Position numbers and translations under genes: made by a program
Notes under the pieces: model-generated
Told to the model about the DNA's origin: nothing
What the model saw: the letters and a program-made list of their open reading frames with translations, nothing else
The model's database searches: none
NCBI GenBank assembly: GCA_002104895.1
Contig: MCFG01000150.1
Span: 5,001 to 35,000 of the forward strand
From: Anaeromyces robustus
Taxonomy: Eukaryota > Neocallimastigomycota > Neocallimastigomycetes > Neocallimastigales > Neocallimastigaceae
Length of the DNA: 30,000 bases
Reading direction: 5' to 3'
Shown: positions 10,913-20,128 of the stretch, in pieces
How the letters are laid out: the number at the start of each line of letters is the position of its first letter
How positions within the stretch are numbered: the stretch's first letter is position 1

Positions 10913-11004
10913 TTATAGATTTAAAATTAGTAAACAATAGAGAAAAATAAAAAGAATATTAAAAACATTTTAGAATATTATTAAATATTTAAATATAAAA
11001 GAAA

Positions 11005-12768
11005 ATGAAATTTCAATATTTATGTGCTTTAAGCATTTTTCTTACTTTTTCATTAAAAACAAGTAGTTATCCAATTCCATGTTCTGGAATGGGTGGAGGT
11101 TTCCCAGGAGGAGGCTTCCCAGGTTTCCCAGGAGGTGGTGCTGGAGGCGGTGGCTTCCCAGGTGGTGGCTTCCCAGGTTTTCCAGGAGCTGGTGCTGGAG
11201 GTGGTGGATTCCCAGGTGGTGGTTTTGGAAAAAAGACTAAGACTACTACACTTGCTCCAGTAGAAACAAGTGTTCCAAATGAACCTTCTCAACCAGATAC
11301 ACCAAGTGGTCCAGTTAATCCAAGTGATGATATTCCAGTTGCTCCATCTGATGATACTCCAGATGTTCCAATTGAAGTTGAAAGTGATGTTGTTGGTGAT
11401 GATGATTTACCTTCTGAAGAAGAAAATGAAAATCCAACTGCTGCTGCAGCTGCTAAAACTATTCCAACTAAAACTATTCCAACACATACTAAAACTCTTC
11501 CATCAATTACAAAAACACTTCCAAATGGTACTAAAACTATCCCAATATTCAGTAGTAAAACAATCCCAACAAAAAGTAAAACTATTCCAAAATTAACTAG
11601 TAAAACAATCCCAACTAAAAGTAAAACTATTCCAATAATAGGTAGTAAAACAATCCCAACTAGAAGTAAAACTATCCCAACATTAGGTAGTAAAACAATC
11701 CCAACTAAAAGTAAAACTCTTCCACAAACTAATTCTAAAACACTCCCAACTAAAATTGCTCCACAATTAGGTTCCAAAACAATCCCAACTAAAAGTAAAA
11801 CACTTCCAAATTTAACAAAAACAATCCCAGAGAAAAAATCTAAAACACTTCCAACTAAACTTGGTCCAGAATTAGGTACTAAGACAATTCCATCAGGTGT
11901 AAAGACTGTTCCAGAATTCACTACTAAAACAGTTCCATCAGGTGCCAAGGCTCTTCCAACTACCAAGGCTGTACCAACAGACGCCAAGGCTCTTCCAGAA
12001 TTTAGTACTAAAGCCGTTCCAACTAAGACTGTTCCAGAAGTTAGAACTAAAGTTTTAGTTACTACTAAATCTGCTCCACAAATTAGATCAAAGACTGTTC
12101 CAGTTCCAGCTAAGTCTGTTCCAGAAGAAATGGGAACTAAGACTATTCCACCAAAGGCTGTACCAACAGAAGAATCTACTAAAAATCTTCCAAAAAGAAC
12201 TAAGAGAGTTCCAGAAGAAATGGGAACTAAGACTATTCCACCAAAGGCTATACCAACAGAACAATCCTCTAAAAGTATTCCAAAAAGAACTAAAAGAGTT
12301 CCAGAAGAAACAGGAACAAAGACTATTCCACCAAGTTTACTTCCAACCGGAGTACCACTTTCAGAAGCCATTGAAGTTCCAAATGCTCCAGTAACTGTTG
12401 ATAATGAAGAATCAGCCACTGATGAAGAAGCTGAAGTTTTAAATCAAGATGTAGAACCAATTGAAGTAGGAGAAGTTGGAGAATTAAATGATGATGAAGA
12501 TTCAGGAACTGATGAAGAAGATGCAGTTAATTCAATAAGTGGAGATACTGCTAATCCAGTAAATGGTGTAAGTGAAGATACTGCTAATCCAGTAAATGGT
12601 GTAAGTGAAGATACTGCTAATCCAGTAAATGGTATTAGTGAAGATGCTGCAAATGTTAGTGGTAATGATGTTGGTGTTTTAGATGATGATGAAGGTTCAA
12701 CTGAAGATGAACAAGATGTGGGAGCTGAAAATACATTAGAAGATGAAGAAGATTCTATTGACGAATAA
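11005..12768 (+). CDS. secreted repetitive Gly/Pro/Lys-rich protein with KR-flanked repeats
   Basis: The product has 587 residues and no recognised catalytic domain. Residues 1-21 form a signal peptide (MKFQYLCALSIFLTFSLKTS, then S). Residues 28-75 are Gly-rich GGFPG repeats. An acidic Pro/Asp/Val linker follows (about 85-143), then about 290 residues of KT(I/L/V)P repeats such as SKTIPTKSKTIP. Within this, a 30-residue unit starting PEEMGTKTIPP recurs at 373, 403 and 433, and the first two units end with paired KR dipeptides at 397-398 and 400-401, and at 427-428 and 430-431. The C-terminus is acidic and includes SEDTANPVNGV-type 11-mers from 512 to about 550. The KR pairs could be kexin (Kex2) sites, making this a processed repeat precursor. 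A disordered wall or matrix protein is the alternative. The start ATG is the first in frame, and coding GC is higher than the flanks. Confidence 0.85.
   Translation: MKFQYLCALSIFLTFSLKTSSYPIPCSGMGGGFPGGGFPGFPGGGAGGGGFPGGGFPGFPGAGAGGGGFPGGGFGKKTKTTTLAPVETSVPNEPSQPDTPSGPVNPSDDIPVAPSDDTPDVPIEVESDVVGDDDLPSEEENENPTAAAAAKTIPTKTIPTHTKTLPSITKTLPNGTKTIPIFSSKTIPTKSKTIPKLTSKTIPTKSKTIPIIGSKTIPTRSKTIPTLGSKTIPTKSKTLPQTNSKTLPTKIAPQLGSKTIPTKSKTLPNLTKTIPEKKSKTLPTKLGPELGTKTIPSGVKTVPEFTTKTVPSGAKALPTTKAVPTDAKALPEFSTKAVPTKTVPEVRTKVLVTTKSAPQIRSKTVPVPAKSVPEEMGTKTIPPKAVPTEESTKNLPKRTKRVPEEMGTKTIPPKAIPTEQSSKSIPKRTKRVPEETGTKTIPPSLLPTGVPLSEAIEVPNAPVTVDNEESATDEEAEVLNQDVEPIEVGEVGELNDDEDSGTDEEDAVNSISGDTANPVNGVSEDTANPVNGVSEDTANPVNGISEDAANVSGNDVGVLDDDEGSTEDEQDVGAENTLEDEEDSIDE
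12121..12330 (+). repeat. 90-bp in-frame tandem repeat
   Basis: CCAGAAGAAATGGGAACT (or a near copy) begins at 12121, 12211 and 12301, giving two full 30-codon units and a partial third. Lysine-arginine pairs lie at each complete unit's end. Confidence 0.9.
12538..12654 (+). repeat. 33-bp in-frame tandem repeat (11-mer SEDTANPVNGV)
   Basis: Three full units and a partial fourth start at 12538, 12571, 12604 and 12637, with nearly identical DNA, so the expansion is recent. Confidence 0.9.
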
Positions 12769-12911
12769 ATAAATTAATTATAAAATTATAAAAAAAAAAA
12801 AGAATTTTTTTTTTATACATAATTTTTTCATATAGATAATCATATTAATTTTTTTTCCATAAATATTTAAATATAAATATATTTTATAATATATTTTAAC
12901 GTATATATAGA

Positions 12912-12942
<31 letters not shown>

Positions 12943-12975
12943 TAAACCATAAATTTTTTTCATAATTTAGAAAAA

Positions 12976-13199
12976 ATAAAAAATATTATTTTTAAATAAA
13001 CATTTTTATATTATAAAAAAAAAAAATGAATTGATATACTTTATAATTTTTAAAAAATATTATTTTTAAATAAACATTTTTATATTATAAAAAAAAAAAT
13101 GAATTGATATACTTTATAATTTTTAAAAAATATTATTTTTAAATAAACATTTTTATATTATAAAAAAAAAAAATGAATTGATATACTTTATAATTTTTT
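12976..13199. repeat. three 73/74-bp tandem repeats
   Basis: The anchor TATTATTTTTAAATAAACAT begins at 12984, 13058 and 13131. The units are near identical, differing mainly in poly-A length before TGAATTGATATACTTTATAA. Confidence 0.9.
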
Positions 13200-13928
13200 A
13201 AAAAGTATGAGTGTGTATGTGTGTATGTAAATAGAATATATAAATATATATATAAATATATGATTTTTTTATTGTTTTCTTATTTTTATTTTTATATTTA
13301 TTTGTTTTTATTTGTTAACTTTATAACTTCTTATTATATTTTGGAATTAATAAAAAAAAAAAAAAAATAAAATCAATAAAAATAAAAAATAAAAAATAAA
13401 AAAAAAAAAAAGAATAGGCCGTTTTTTTAATTATCTTAGAAAATTCTTTAGAATTATTTTTTTATATATATTTTTGAATACAAGAACAATTCGCGAATGA
13501 TGTAAAAAATTCATTATTAATAATACACATTAATGTTCAAGACCTTTTTTTTCTTTTTTTTCTTTTTTCTTTTTTTTCTTCTTTACACCTTATATTTAAT
13601 TATTATAATAAATAATAAAATAAATAAACAATTAGATGATATAAATATAAATATTAATAATAATTAAAATATAATATTAATTATCATTGATTAATTTATT
13701 TTTTTCTTTATAATATAGTAAGGTGATTTTGAATATTAAAAAAAAAAAAAAAATTATAATTATTATTATTATAATGGGGAATTTTTTTTTTTTACATTCT
13801 TCCTTGAATGTTTAGCTTAGTTTATTTTATTTTTTCCCTTTTTTTTTAATGAATTCATGTAGAATAACTATAAAATTTATATATTATTTTATAAAAAGTG
13901 TCAAATCTTCTTTATTCGATAAGATAAT

Positions 13929-13974
13929 CCCTATAAGGTTAAAACTTCCATTTGTAGAAATGGGAGAAATAGGG
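13929..13974. ncRNA. nested hairpin, possible structured RNA
   Basis: CCCTAT (13929-13934) pairs with ATAGGG (13969-13974). Inside it CTTCCATTT (13945-13953) pairs with AAATGGGAG (13958-13966), with one G-T pair and a GTAG loop. It is noticeably richer in G+C than its surroundings. No known RNA family is recognised. It could equally be a decayed repeat. Confidence 0.25.
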
Positions 13975-14399
13975 AATAGAATATACTTATTAAAAAAAAA
14001 AACAAAAATATAAAAAAAAATATTTAAAAAACAATAAAACATTCATGTAAAACACATGATTATATGTGTATACAATTCATTAACAACGGGAGAGTTGCAT
14101 TTCGCAATGTTGCATTTCGCAATGGGGCGCATGACAAAGATTTGTAGGTTGCATTTCGCAATGGGGCGCATAATTGTATAAATAATTAAATAAATAAAAA
14201 TATAATATAAAGAATTATTTATTAATTTTTTTTTATTTAATAATATTTTTTTATTTAATAATATTTTTTTATTTAATGATAATAATATTTAATATTTTTT
14301 TTAATATTGAATATTTTTTTAGTAATTTAATAATATTTTATTTATTTTTTTTATTTAATAATATTGAATATTTTTTTAGTATTTTAATAATATTTTATT

Positions 14400-14515
14400 T
14401 ATTTTTTGATTTAATGATATTGAATATTTCTTCAATATTTTTTTTATTTAATGATATTGAATACTTCTTCAATATTTTTTTTATTTAATGATATTGAATA
14501 TTTCTTCAATATTTT
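14400..14515. repeat. 37-bp tandem repeat inside the transposon
   Basis: TTAATGATATTGAAT starts at 14411, 14448 and 14485, followed each time by an (A/T)TTTCTTCAATATT-like segment. Related, more degenerate copies extend from about 14230 to 14610. Confidence 0.75.
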
Positions 14516-14645
14516 TTTATTTAATATTTTAATAATATTGAATATTTTTTGAATATTTTTTTTATTTAATTATATTTTTTATTTAATATTTTAATAATAT
14601 TGAATATTTTTTTTAATATTTCAAATCAAAAAAATTTTATAAAAA

Positions 14646-14970
14646 TATTTAATTTTATAATGAATTTTTATTTTTATATTTTTTTTTGTAAATAAGTAAT
14701 TAATAAAAAAATATTTATTTATTTGTTTCTATTATTTATTCTAAAGTTTATATTATTTTTTTTATTTATTATTTGTTATCGTCTTTTTAATAAAAATACA
14801 TCTATAATACTGTTATTTATTATCTTTTATTTTATTTATTATTATTCATTTATCAAAAAAATAATATAAATATATTTAATTTTATAATAAATTTTTTTTT
14901 TTAATTTTTTTACTTTTTTTTTTTGTAATTAAGTAATTAATAAAAAAAGAAATATTTATTTATTTGTTTA
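14646..14970. repeat. direct repeat pair inside the transposon
   Basis: A segment of about 90 bases (TTTAATTTTATAATGAATTT, then poly-T, AAGTAATTAATAAAAAA and TATTTATTTATTTGTTT) at about 14646-14735 recurs with changes at about 14875-14970. Confidence 0.6.
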
Positions 14971-15188
14971 TTTTCTATTCATTTATTTATATATATATTT
15001 TTTATTTATTTATTTAATTTTTTTAAATTCTATTTTATTTTATTTCATAACGTGGCTTTCATAATTTGTGTTAAAAAATTTTTCATTTTTTTATTTGTTT
15101 TTTATGCGCCTCATTGCAAAAATTTAATATGCGCCCCATATCATATTGCGAAATGCAACATTGCGAAATGCAACACATTCTTAACAAC

Positions 15189-16088
15189 AACAATTTATAT
15201 ATTTAAAAATAATATATAAATATTAAATATATAAATATTAAACATATATTTTATTTTATTTTATTTTATTTTTATTTTTGTTTTTTATTTTTATTTTTAT
15301 TTTTTTTTTTGTTATATTAGTTGATAATTATAAACATAAATTTATTTATATTTATTCATTTTTTATATTAAAATATGTTATTTATTTATTTTTTTATTAG
15401 AATATGAAGTATTACTATTAAAATATGAGATAAAAAATGAAATTTATTTTTCTAATAGAATAAATAAAAATAAAAATTATTATTTTATAATTTAAAATGC
15501 AATGAAATCAATTTTTCATTTTTGATAATACTTTCTTTTTTTTAAAAAAAAAGCATTATCAAAGTTATGTAATTATTAGATTTTTTTTTTTTTAAGATTT
15601 AAATCTTAAATTATCAAATTAAGATATACTATTTTCTGTTATTTAAAAATAACAAAAATAAAATATATATATAATATATAAAATATATAATATATATATA
15701 TTTATATATATATATACATTTTGATAGTAACAAAATTTAAATATCTTATTCCAATCTTTTTATTTATATTTTTATTTTTCTCTTTTTTTCAATTTAATTT
15801 TATTATTTAATAAAATAGTATATAAAATAATATAAATATTATGAATAACTTTATTCAGATTATTCATATTATCTATATTATTATTATATCATGTAATTTT
15901 ATTTTTATATATTATATAAAGATTTATATATATATATATATATATTCTTTTCATATATGATTTCATTCCATTTATTTTTATTTTTATTTTTATTCTTTGA
16001 TATTCTTTGATATTTTTTTGATATTTTTTTGATATTTTTTTTTGTTTTAATTGATTAAAAAATTTCTTTATTATTTATTTATTATTAA
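15189..16088. other. 3' flank of hydrolase copy 1
   Basis: No gene is seen. From about 15390 it resembles the 3' flanks of the other hydrolase copies (ATATTACTAAAATATAGAG-like segment, AAAATGCAATGAATTCAA-like segment, ATCTTATTCCAATCTTTTTA, hairpin at 15841-15867), so the tandem unit extends this far left. Confidence 0.6.
15841..15867 (-). terminator. 3' hairpin of hydrolase copy 1
   Basis: ATGAATAA (15841-15848) pairs with TTATTCAT (15860-15867) across an 11-base loop, about 220 bases past the stop. Counterparts follow all other copies. Whether it acts in 3'-end formation or RNA stability is an inference. Confidence 0.4.
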
Positions 16089-17402
16089 TTAGTTGGTAGT
16101 AGTAGTAGTATTAGTATTAGTATTAGCATTAGTATTAATAGTAGTAGTAGTATTAGTATTAGCATTAGCATTAGCATTAGTATTAATTGTAGTAGTAGTA
16201 GTAGTAGTATTAGTATTAACATTAGTATTAATAGTATTAGTATTAGCATTAGGAGTAGTTGTAGTAGTACTATTATTATTACTACTTTGTTGTTCTAATT
16301 TTGCAATTTCATGAATTTTTTGTGAAAAATCTTCAGTATGAACTACGAATAAACTATGAGTCATATCTTTCATAGTATATAATTTTTTACGAGGAGCTTT
16401 AATAGCTTCAAAGTATTCCTTGGATTGTTGATAATTTGTTTGATAATCAAGATCACCATTAATATTATAGTATGGAATTTGATATTCAGTTTTATTTAAG
16501 AGAGAGAATTTTTCAAATTCTGGTCCTGCAATAAATTCTAAATATTTCTTTTCTGCAACTTCATTTGGATAAGATTTTACACTAAATATTTCCCAAATTG
16601 AATAATATGGATTGAAAAATAAAGCGAAAAAGCTATTATAATCAGGACTTTCATCCATTGGTAAATATCTTGACATTAATTTACCACGAGCTTTATAATA
16701 ATCCATTGTATTCTTAGTATTTACATGTTTTTCCATTATAGATACATATTCTTGTCCTACTTTATCATCTTTTGACCATACTTTTCCAGCTTCTATTAAT
16801 GCTAATTCACTTTGGTTAAAATCAACTTCTTGACCTGTTCCAATGTAATATTGATAATATTCAGGATATTGTAATGCAAGATTTGATCCAAGATATGTAC
16901 CCCATGAATGACCAATAAGAATAATTTTATCTTTATGTAAATAATTTAATAAATATTTTGTCATTTCAACACCATCTTTCATAAAAAGTTCTTAGGTATA
17001 ATTTGCATCTGATACACCTTTTTTTAAACTGAGACCAGAATCACGTTGATCCCATGTAACTACAGTATATACATCTGACCATTTACGAAGACTTTTATAA
17101 TCAAGATAACTTGTAGCTGCACCAGGTCCACCATGAAGATAAAGAATAACAGAATTATTAGTGTCTTTTCCATAAATATTAATCCATTGTGTAGAATTAT
17201 TAATTTCTACATACATAGTTTCATTAATTCCACCACTAGGAGTACTATTATTTATTCCTTTACCAATAACTCTAACTAATAATATTAGTAATATAAGAGA
17301 TACAATTGTAATACCTATCCATTTTAAAATCTTTAAAACTATTGATAAGAAAGATTTGGATTTCTTTTTTTGAGATTCTTGTTTATTCTTAGAAGTGAAC
17401 AT
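16089..17402 (-). pseudogene. alpha/beta hydrolase copy 1, interrupted by one stop
   Basis: This copy is full length (437 codon positions) but has TAA at 16992-16994, codon 137, where copies 2-4 have CAA (Gln in TQELF). The frame continues intact on both sides, so the nonsense change is recent or a sequence error. Upstream of it are the membrane anchor (about 22-46), the oxyanion-hole motif HGGPG (90-94) and WDQRDSG. Downstream are the nucleophile elbow GHSWG (Ser166), the Asp in GDLDYQT and the His in MTHSL. If the stop is real, the product ends before the catalytic Ser and is inactive. The C-terminal Thr/Asn tail is the longest of the five copies and contains internally duplicated INTNAN-type segments. 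Confidence 0.85.
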
Positions 17403-17558
17403 ACTTAATAAAATTAAAAATATTAAAATTAAAATTAATATATTAATTTTTTTTTAATTTAATGAAAAAAAAAAACAAAAAAACAAAAAAACAATTAAAT
17501 AACAAATTAATACTTTAATTGACTTTTATTTAATTTAATATAATACATTTAATAAATA

Positions 17559-17586
17559 AAAGTTATATAATATACCTACTTTTTTA
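17559..17586 (-). promoter_or_regulatory. conserved TATA-like promoter block, copy 1
   Basis: On the coding strand this reads AAAAAAGTAGGTATATTATA then TAACTTT, about 160-185 bases before the ATG. The same block precedes copies 2, 3 and 4 at 107-170 bases from the start, while the spacing DNA varies, which suggests a core promoter. Confidence 0.45.
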
Positions 17587-17838
17587 ATATTTATTTTTTT
17601 TTGGTTTATTTTATTTTATTTTTAATTTATAATTATATTAAAATTTGTTTTTTAATATTTTTCAAAGAACTATAATTTTCACACTTTTCATGTTTATTTA
17701 TAAAAATTATTTATTTAACATCATTTATTTATTTATTATGTAATTATTAATTAATAATTTATTTATTAATTATTATTTTTATTTATTTACATCTTCATAT
17801 ATAATAATTATTTTTAAATCTATATAATAAAAAAGATA

Positions 17839-17873
17839 TACTGTAATATATATTTATAATATATATTACAGTA
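17839..17873. repeat. 15-bp perfect hairpin in spacer 1-2
   Basis: TACTGTAATATATAT, a TTATA loop, and ATATATATTACAGTA. The same hairpin lies at 21772-21806. The corresponding place in the spacer after copy 3 lacks it, along with about 80 flanking bases. Confidence 0.85.
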
Positions 17874-18038
17874 AATCAAGTCTGTGCAAGTTCTAATTTA
17901 TATCATAAAAACACAAAATTATTATTTAGATGATATTTTTCTTGGTATGCTTTTTCATGAATTAGTATATTTAATAATAATAAAATAAAGAAAAAAAAGA
18001 TTTTTCTGAATAGAAGAAAAAAATTTTTTTTATCAATT

Positions 18039-18058
18039 ACTTTATTAATTAATAAAGT
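18039..18058. repeat. 20-bp perfect palindrome, spacer 1-2
   Basis: ACTTTATTAATTAATAAAGT is its own reverse complement. It is conserved at 21971-21990 and 25264-25283, and degraded near 28776 in spacer 4-5. It lies about 500-660 bases upstream of each hydrolase start. Confidence 0.8.
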
Positions 18059-18359
18059 TTATAATTAAAAAATTTTTTTTTTTTTTTTTTTTTTTTTTAT
18101 ATTGGAAATTTCTCAATTTAATAATTAATTAAAATTTTGGAATTGCGTAATATAGTTTGAAAGTACAACAATAAATAAATATATATACAGAATTATTCCT
18201 TAATAAGAAGAAACATTAAATTAAGTGTTTGATATTTTTTGTTTTATCGTATAAATTATATATATTAAATTCCGACTTTTGAATAAGGAATTCTATAAGT
18301 TATAGTTTTTTTTTAAAAAAAAAAAAAAGAAAAAGGAAAGAAAGATCTTATTAAAAATA

Positions 18360-18495
18360 AAAAATAAAAAATAATAAAATAATAAAATAATAAAATAATA
18401 AAATAATAAAATAATAGAATAATAAAATAATAGAATAATAAAATAATAGAATAATAAAATAATAGAATAATAAAATAATAAAATAATAAATAAAT
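18360..18495. repeat. 8-bp AAAATAAT array with alternating variant
   Basis: Tandem AAAATAAT octamers. In the middle, every second unit is AGAATAAT, giving a 16-bp higher-order period. Confidence 0.85.
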
Positions 18496-19057
18496 AATTA
18501 TTGTAGATATTTAGAATTTTTTTTTTATATTTAACAGTATTATATGTTGTTATATAAAATGTTCTGTATATTTTTTATTCTTAGTGTTATATATTTTTTA
18601 TTTTTAGAATTATAATATAAAATAAAATAAAATAATCAATTTTTGAATTATTAATTTTTATTAATATTGAAACTAATTAAATATAATAATAATATTTTAT
18701 GATTACATATATATTAATGAATAGGTAAATAATATAAGGTATTACATTAATTAATTAATACATATATAATTATATGTTATATATTAATTATTATTTATCG
18801 AATAAAATAGAATGATTTCATTGTAAGAATTGTATCACTACCTAAATAAAAATTATTATTATCATAACAAAAGTAAAGAAAATACATTATATGAAATGTA
18901 AAAACTAAATAAAAGTAATAAATGATATGATAAAAATGAAAGTAATAAAATTTATTATAGGATATTAATCAAAAATTAAATAAACAAAAAGGAAAAAAGT
19001 TAAAATTTTAACCTTTCCCAGTAGAAATAAATTCCATGCTTCAATTTCTTCTTCACA

Positions 19058-19150
19058 TTAATAGTTCATATTTAAATTCAATTTAAGTAGTATCTCTTTT
19101 AACTGAATTTTTTTTTTTTTCGTAAATGTGTCTCTCTCTAAATACTTACC
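19058..19150 (-). other. conserved spacer block with candidate mini-intron (copy a)
   Basis: On the minus strand AAAG is followed by GTAAGTATTTAG and, 47 bases on, by TTCAG (19103-19149), like a short fungal intron. The next 45 bases (19058-19102) read LKEILLKLNLNMNY then stop. Counterparts at 22347-22435 and 25628-25716 keep both the splice-like ends and the short frame. The upstream coding part is not resolved, so this may be a gene relic. Confidence 0.3.
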
Positions 19151-19178
19151 TTTAATTTCCTTTTTATTTTTGTTTAGA

Positions 19179-19300
19179 ACCTAAAAGGAGGAGTGTAGTA
19201 GTTTAAGATATCGATAATATGGGAATTAAAAAATTCTTCTTTTAGGATCAACGGAATGCTATGATTAAGGAGAAAACGAAAGAATGAATTTGTAGTTAGG
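19179..19300 (-). other. conserved spacer block of unknown nature (copy a)
   Basis: This block starts GAACCTAAAAGGAGGAGTGT on the plus strand and is less AT-rich than its surroundings. It recurs at about 22775-22895 and 26040-26150. On the minus strand copy a reads openly, ending in HIIDILNYYTPPFRF and a stop. Copy b preserves IIDILNYYTPPFRF, and copy c is broken there. No family is recognised. It could be a decayed exon or a regulatory block. Confidence 0.35.
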
Positions 19301-19329
19301 TTAAGTTTTTGAGTTGAGGTTAGAAATAA

Positions 19330-19459
19330 TAAAATTTTAATAATAATAAATAAATAAATAAATAAATAATAAATAAATAATAATAGTAATAATAAATAAA
19401 TTTTTTTTTTTTTTTTTTTTTTTTTAGACTAAAGGAAGAGAATACACTTCCATGAATAA

Positions 19460-19490
<31 letters not shown>

Positions 19491-19600
19491 TAAATAAATA
19501 AATAATAAATAAAATAATAATAATAATAATAAATAAATAAATAATAAATAAATTAATAATAATAAATAAATAATAAATAATATGTATAATAATAAATAAT
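19330..19600. repeat. AATA/AAT-rich simple repeat
   Basis: Mixed AAAT and AAT units are interrupted by a 29-base poly-T near 19400 and a short unique segment (GACTAAAGGAAGAGAATACA). Confidence 0.7.
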
Positions 19601-19866
19601 AATAATTTTTATATTAGAATAAATAAAAACTAGAATATTACTAAAATATAGAGTATATTATATAATTAATATTATTATTAAAAATGCAATGAATTCAATT
19701 ATATTTATTTTTTTTTATTTTTTAATTTTTTTTTAAATTTAATTTTTATAACAATAGAAAATCTTAGAGTAACAAAAATTTAAACATCTTATTATTCCAA
19801 TCTTTTTATTTTTTATTTTCTTTTTTTTCTTCAATTTTATTTAATGAAATAATGTAAATATTATGA

Positions 19867-19938
19867 ATGAATAACTATATTCAAGTTATTCATATTATCT
19901 ATATTATTATATTATGAATAACTATATTCAAATTATTC
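19867..19938 (-). terminator. duplicated 3' hairpin of hydrolase copy 2
   Basis: ATGAATAAC (19867-19875) and GTTATTCAT (19885-19893) form a perfect 9-bp stem with a 9-base loop. A second, weaker copy lies 47 bases on (GAATAA at 19916, TTATTC at 19933), showing a local tandem duplication of the hairpin. Confidence 0.45.
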
Positions 19939-20128
19939 ACATTATCTATATTATTATATTATGTAATAATTTTAATTTATTAAAAATATATATATGAAAA
20001 TATATATATATATATATTTTCATATATATATTTTTCATTACATTTACTTTTATTTTAATTTTTATTATTTGATATTCTTTGATAATTTTTTTTTTTTCGA
20101 TTTAATTCTTTAGTAATTTATTAATTTA

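Larger units (their letters stand above)
8551..11004. other. gene desert of about 2.4 kb
   Basis: The stretch is AT-rich throughout, with poly-T, TTTTAG hexamers at about 8920-8962, TAAATAAA runs at about 9208-9275 and 10605-10638, and poly-A tracts. No tRNA-like or protein-coding pattern was convincing. The minus-strand open stretch near 9430-9570 is noted under rejected items. Confidence 0.5.
12769..14079. other. spacer with tandem repeats and a structured segment
   Basis: No protein gene is supported. It contains the 73/74-bp tandem repeat, poly-A/T and CT-rich tracts, and a less AT-rich segment around 13900-13980 with nested inverted repeats. At about 13629-13685 a stretch resembles the EEQLDDIN-type segment of the hydrolase spacers, with an internal deletion. 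Confidence 0.5.
14080..15188. mobile_element. non-autonomous DNA transposon (MITE-like) with 8-bp TSD
   Basis: The element spans 14088-15180 (1,093 bp) and is flanked by the direct repeat TTAACAAC at 14080-14087 and 15181-15188. Its ends are inverted: GTTGCATTTCGCAAT occurs twice at 14094-14123 and, reverse-complemented, twice at 15145-15174, in each case six bases inside the target duplication. GGGGCGCAT follows at 14124-14132 and 14163-14171, and inverted at 15129-15137. A third GTTGCATTTCGCAAT lies at 14148. The interior is AT-rich and has no transposase frame. An 8-bp duplication with long modular ends fits hAT, P or KDZ/Zisupton-type elements. The family cannot be fixed without an autonomous partner. 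Confidence 0.85.
17403..20128. other. spacer between hydrolase copies 1 and 2
   Basis: It contains, from left: a 5' UTR-like segment, the TATA-like block, a 35-base hairpin, a 20-bp palindrome, the 8-bp AAAATAAT array, the conserved blocks at about 19058-19330, AATA-rich repeats at about 19330-19600, and the 3' flank of copy 2. Over about 17600-18060 it is nearly identical to 21540-21990. No complete gene is supported. Confidence 0.6.

Noticed and set aside
11289-12419. 376-residue open frame on the minus strand opposite the secreted repeat protein
   Set aside because: It is a shadow of the KT(I/L)P repeats, whose codons give Val/Leu/Gly-rich text on the other strand. The plus frame has a signal peptide, structured repeats and a proper start.
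12961-13199. CRISPR-like array
   Set aside because: Units are contiguous 73/74-bp tandem repeats without unique spacers.
16093-16314. Val/Leu/Ile-rich plus-strand frame
   Set aside because: It is the antisense of the Thr/Asn tail codons of hydrolase copy 1.
16992-16994. Recoding of TAA as glutamine
   Set aside because: TAA terminates the other hydrolase copies, both LOR-like genes and the secreted protein, and CAA is used for Gln throughout.
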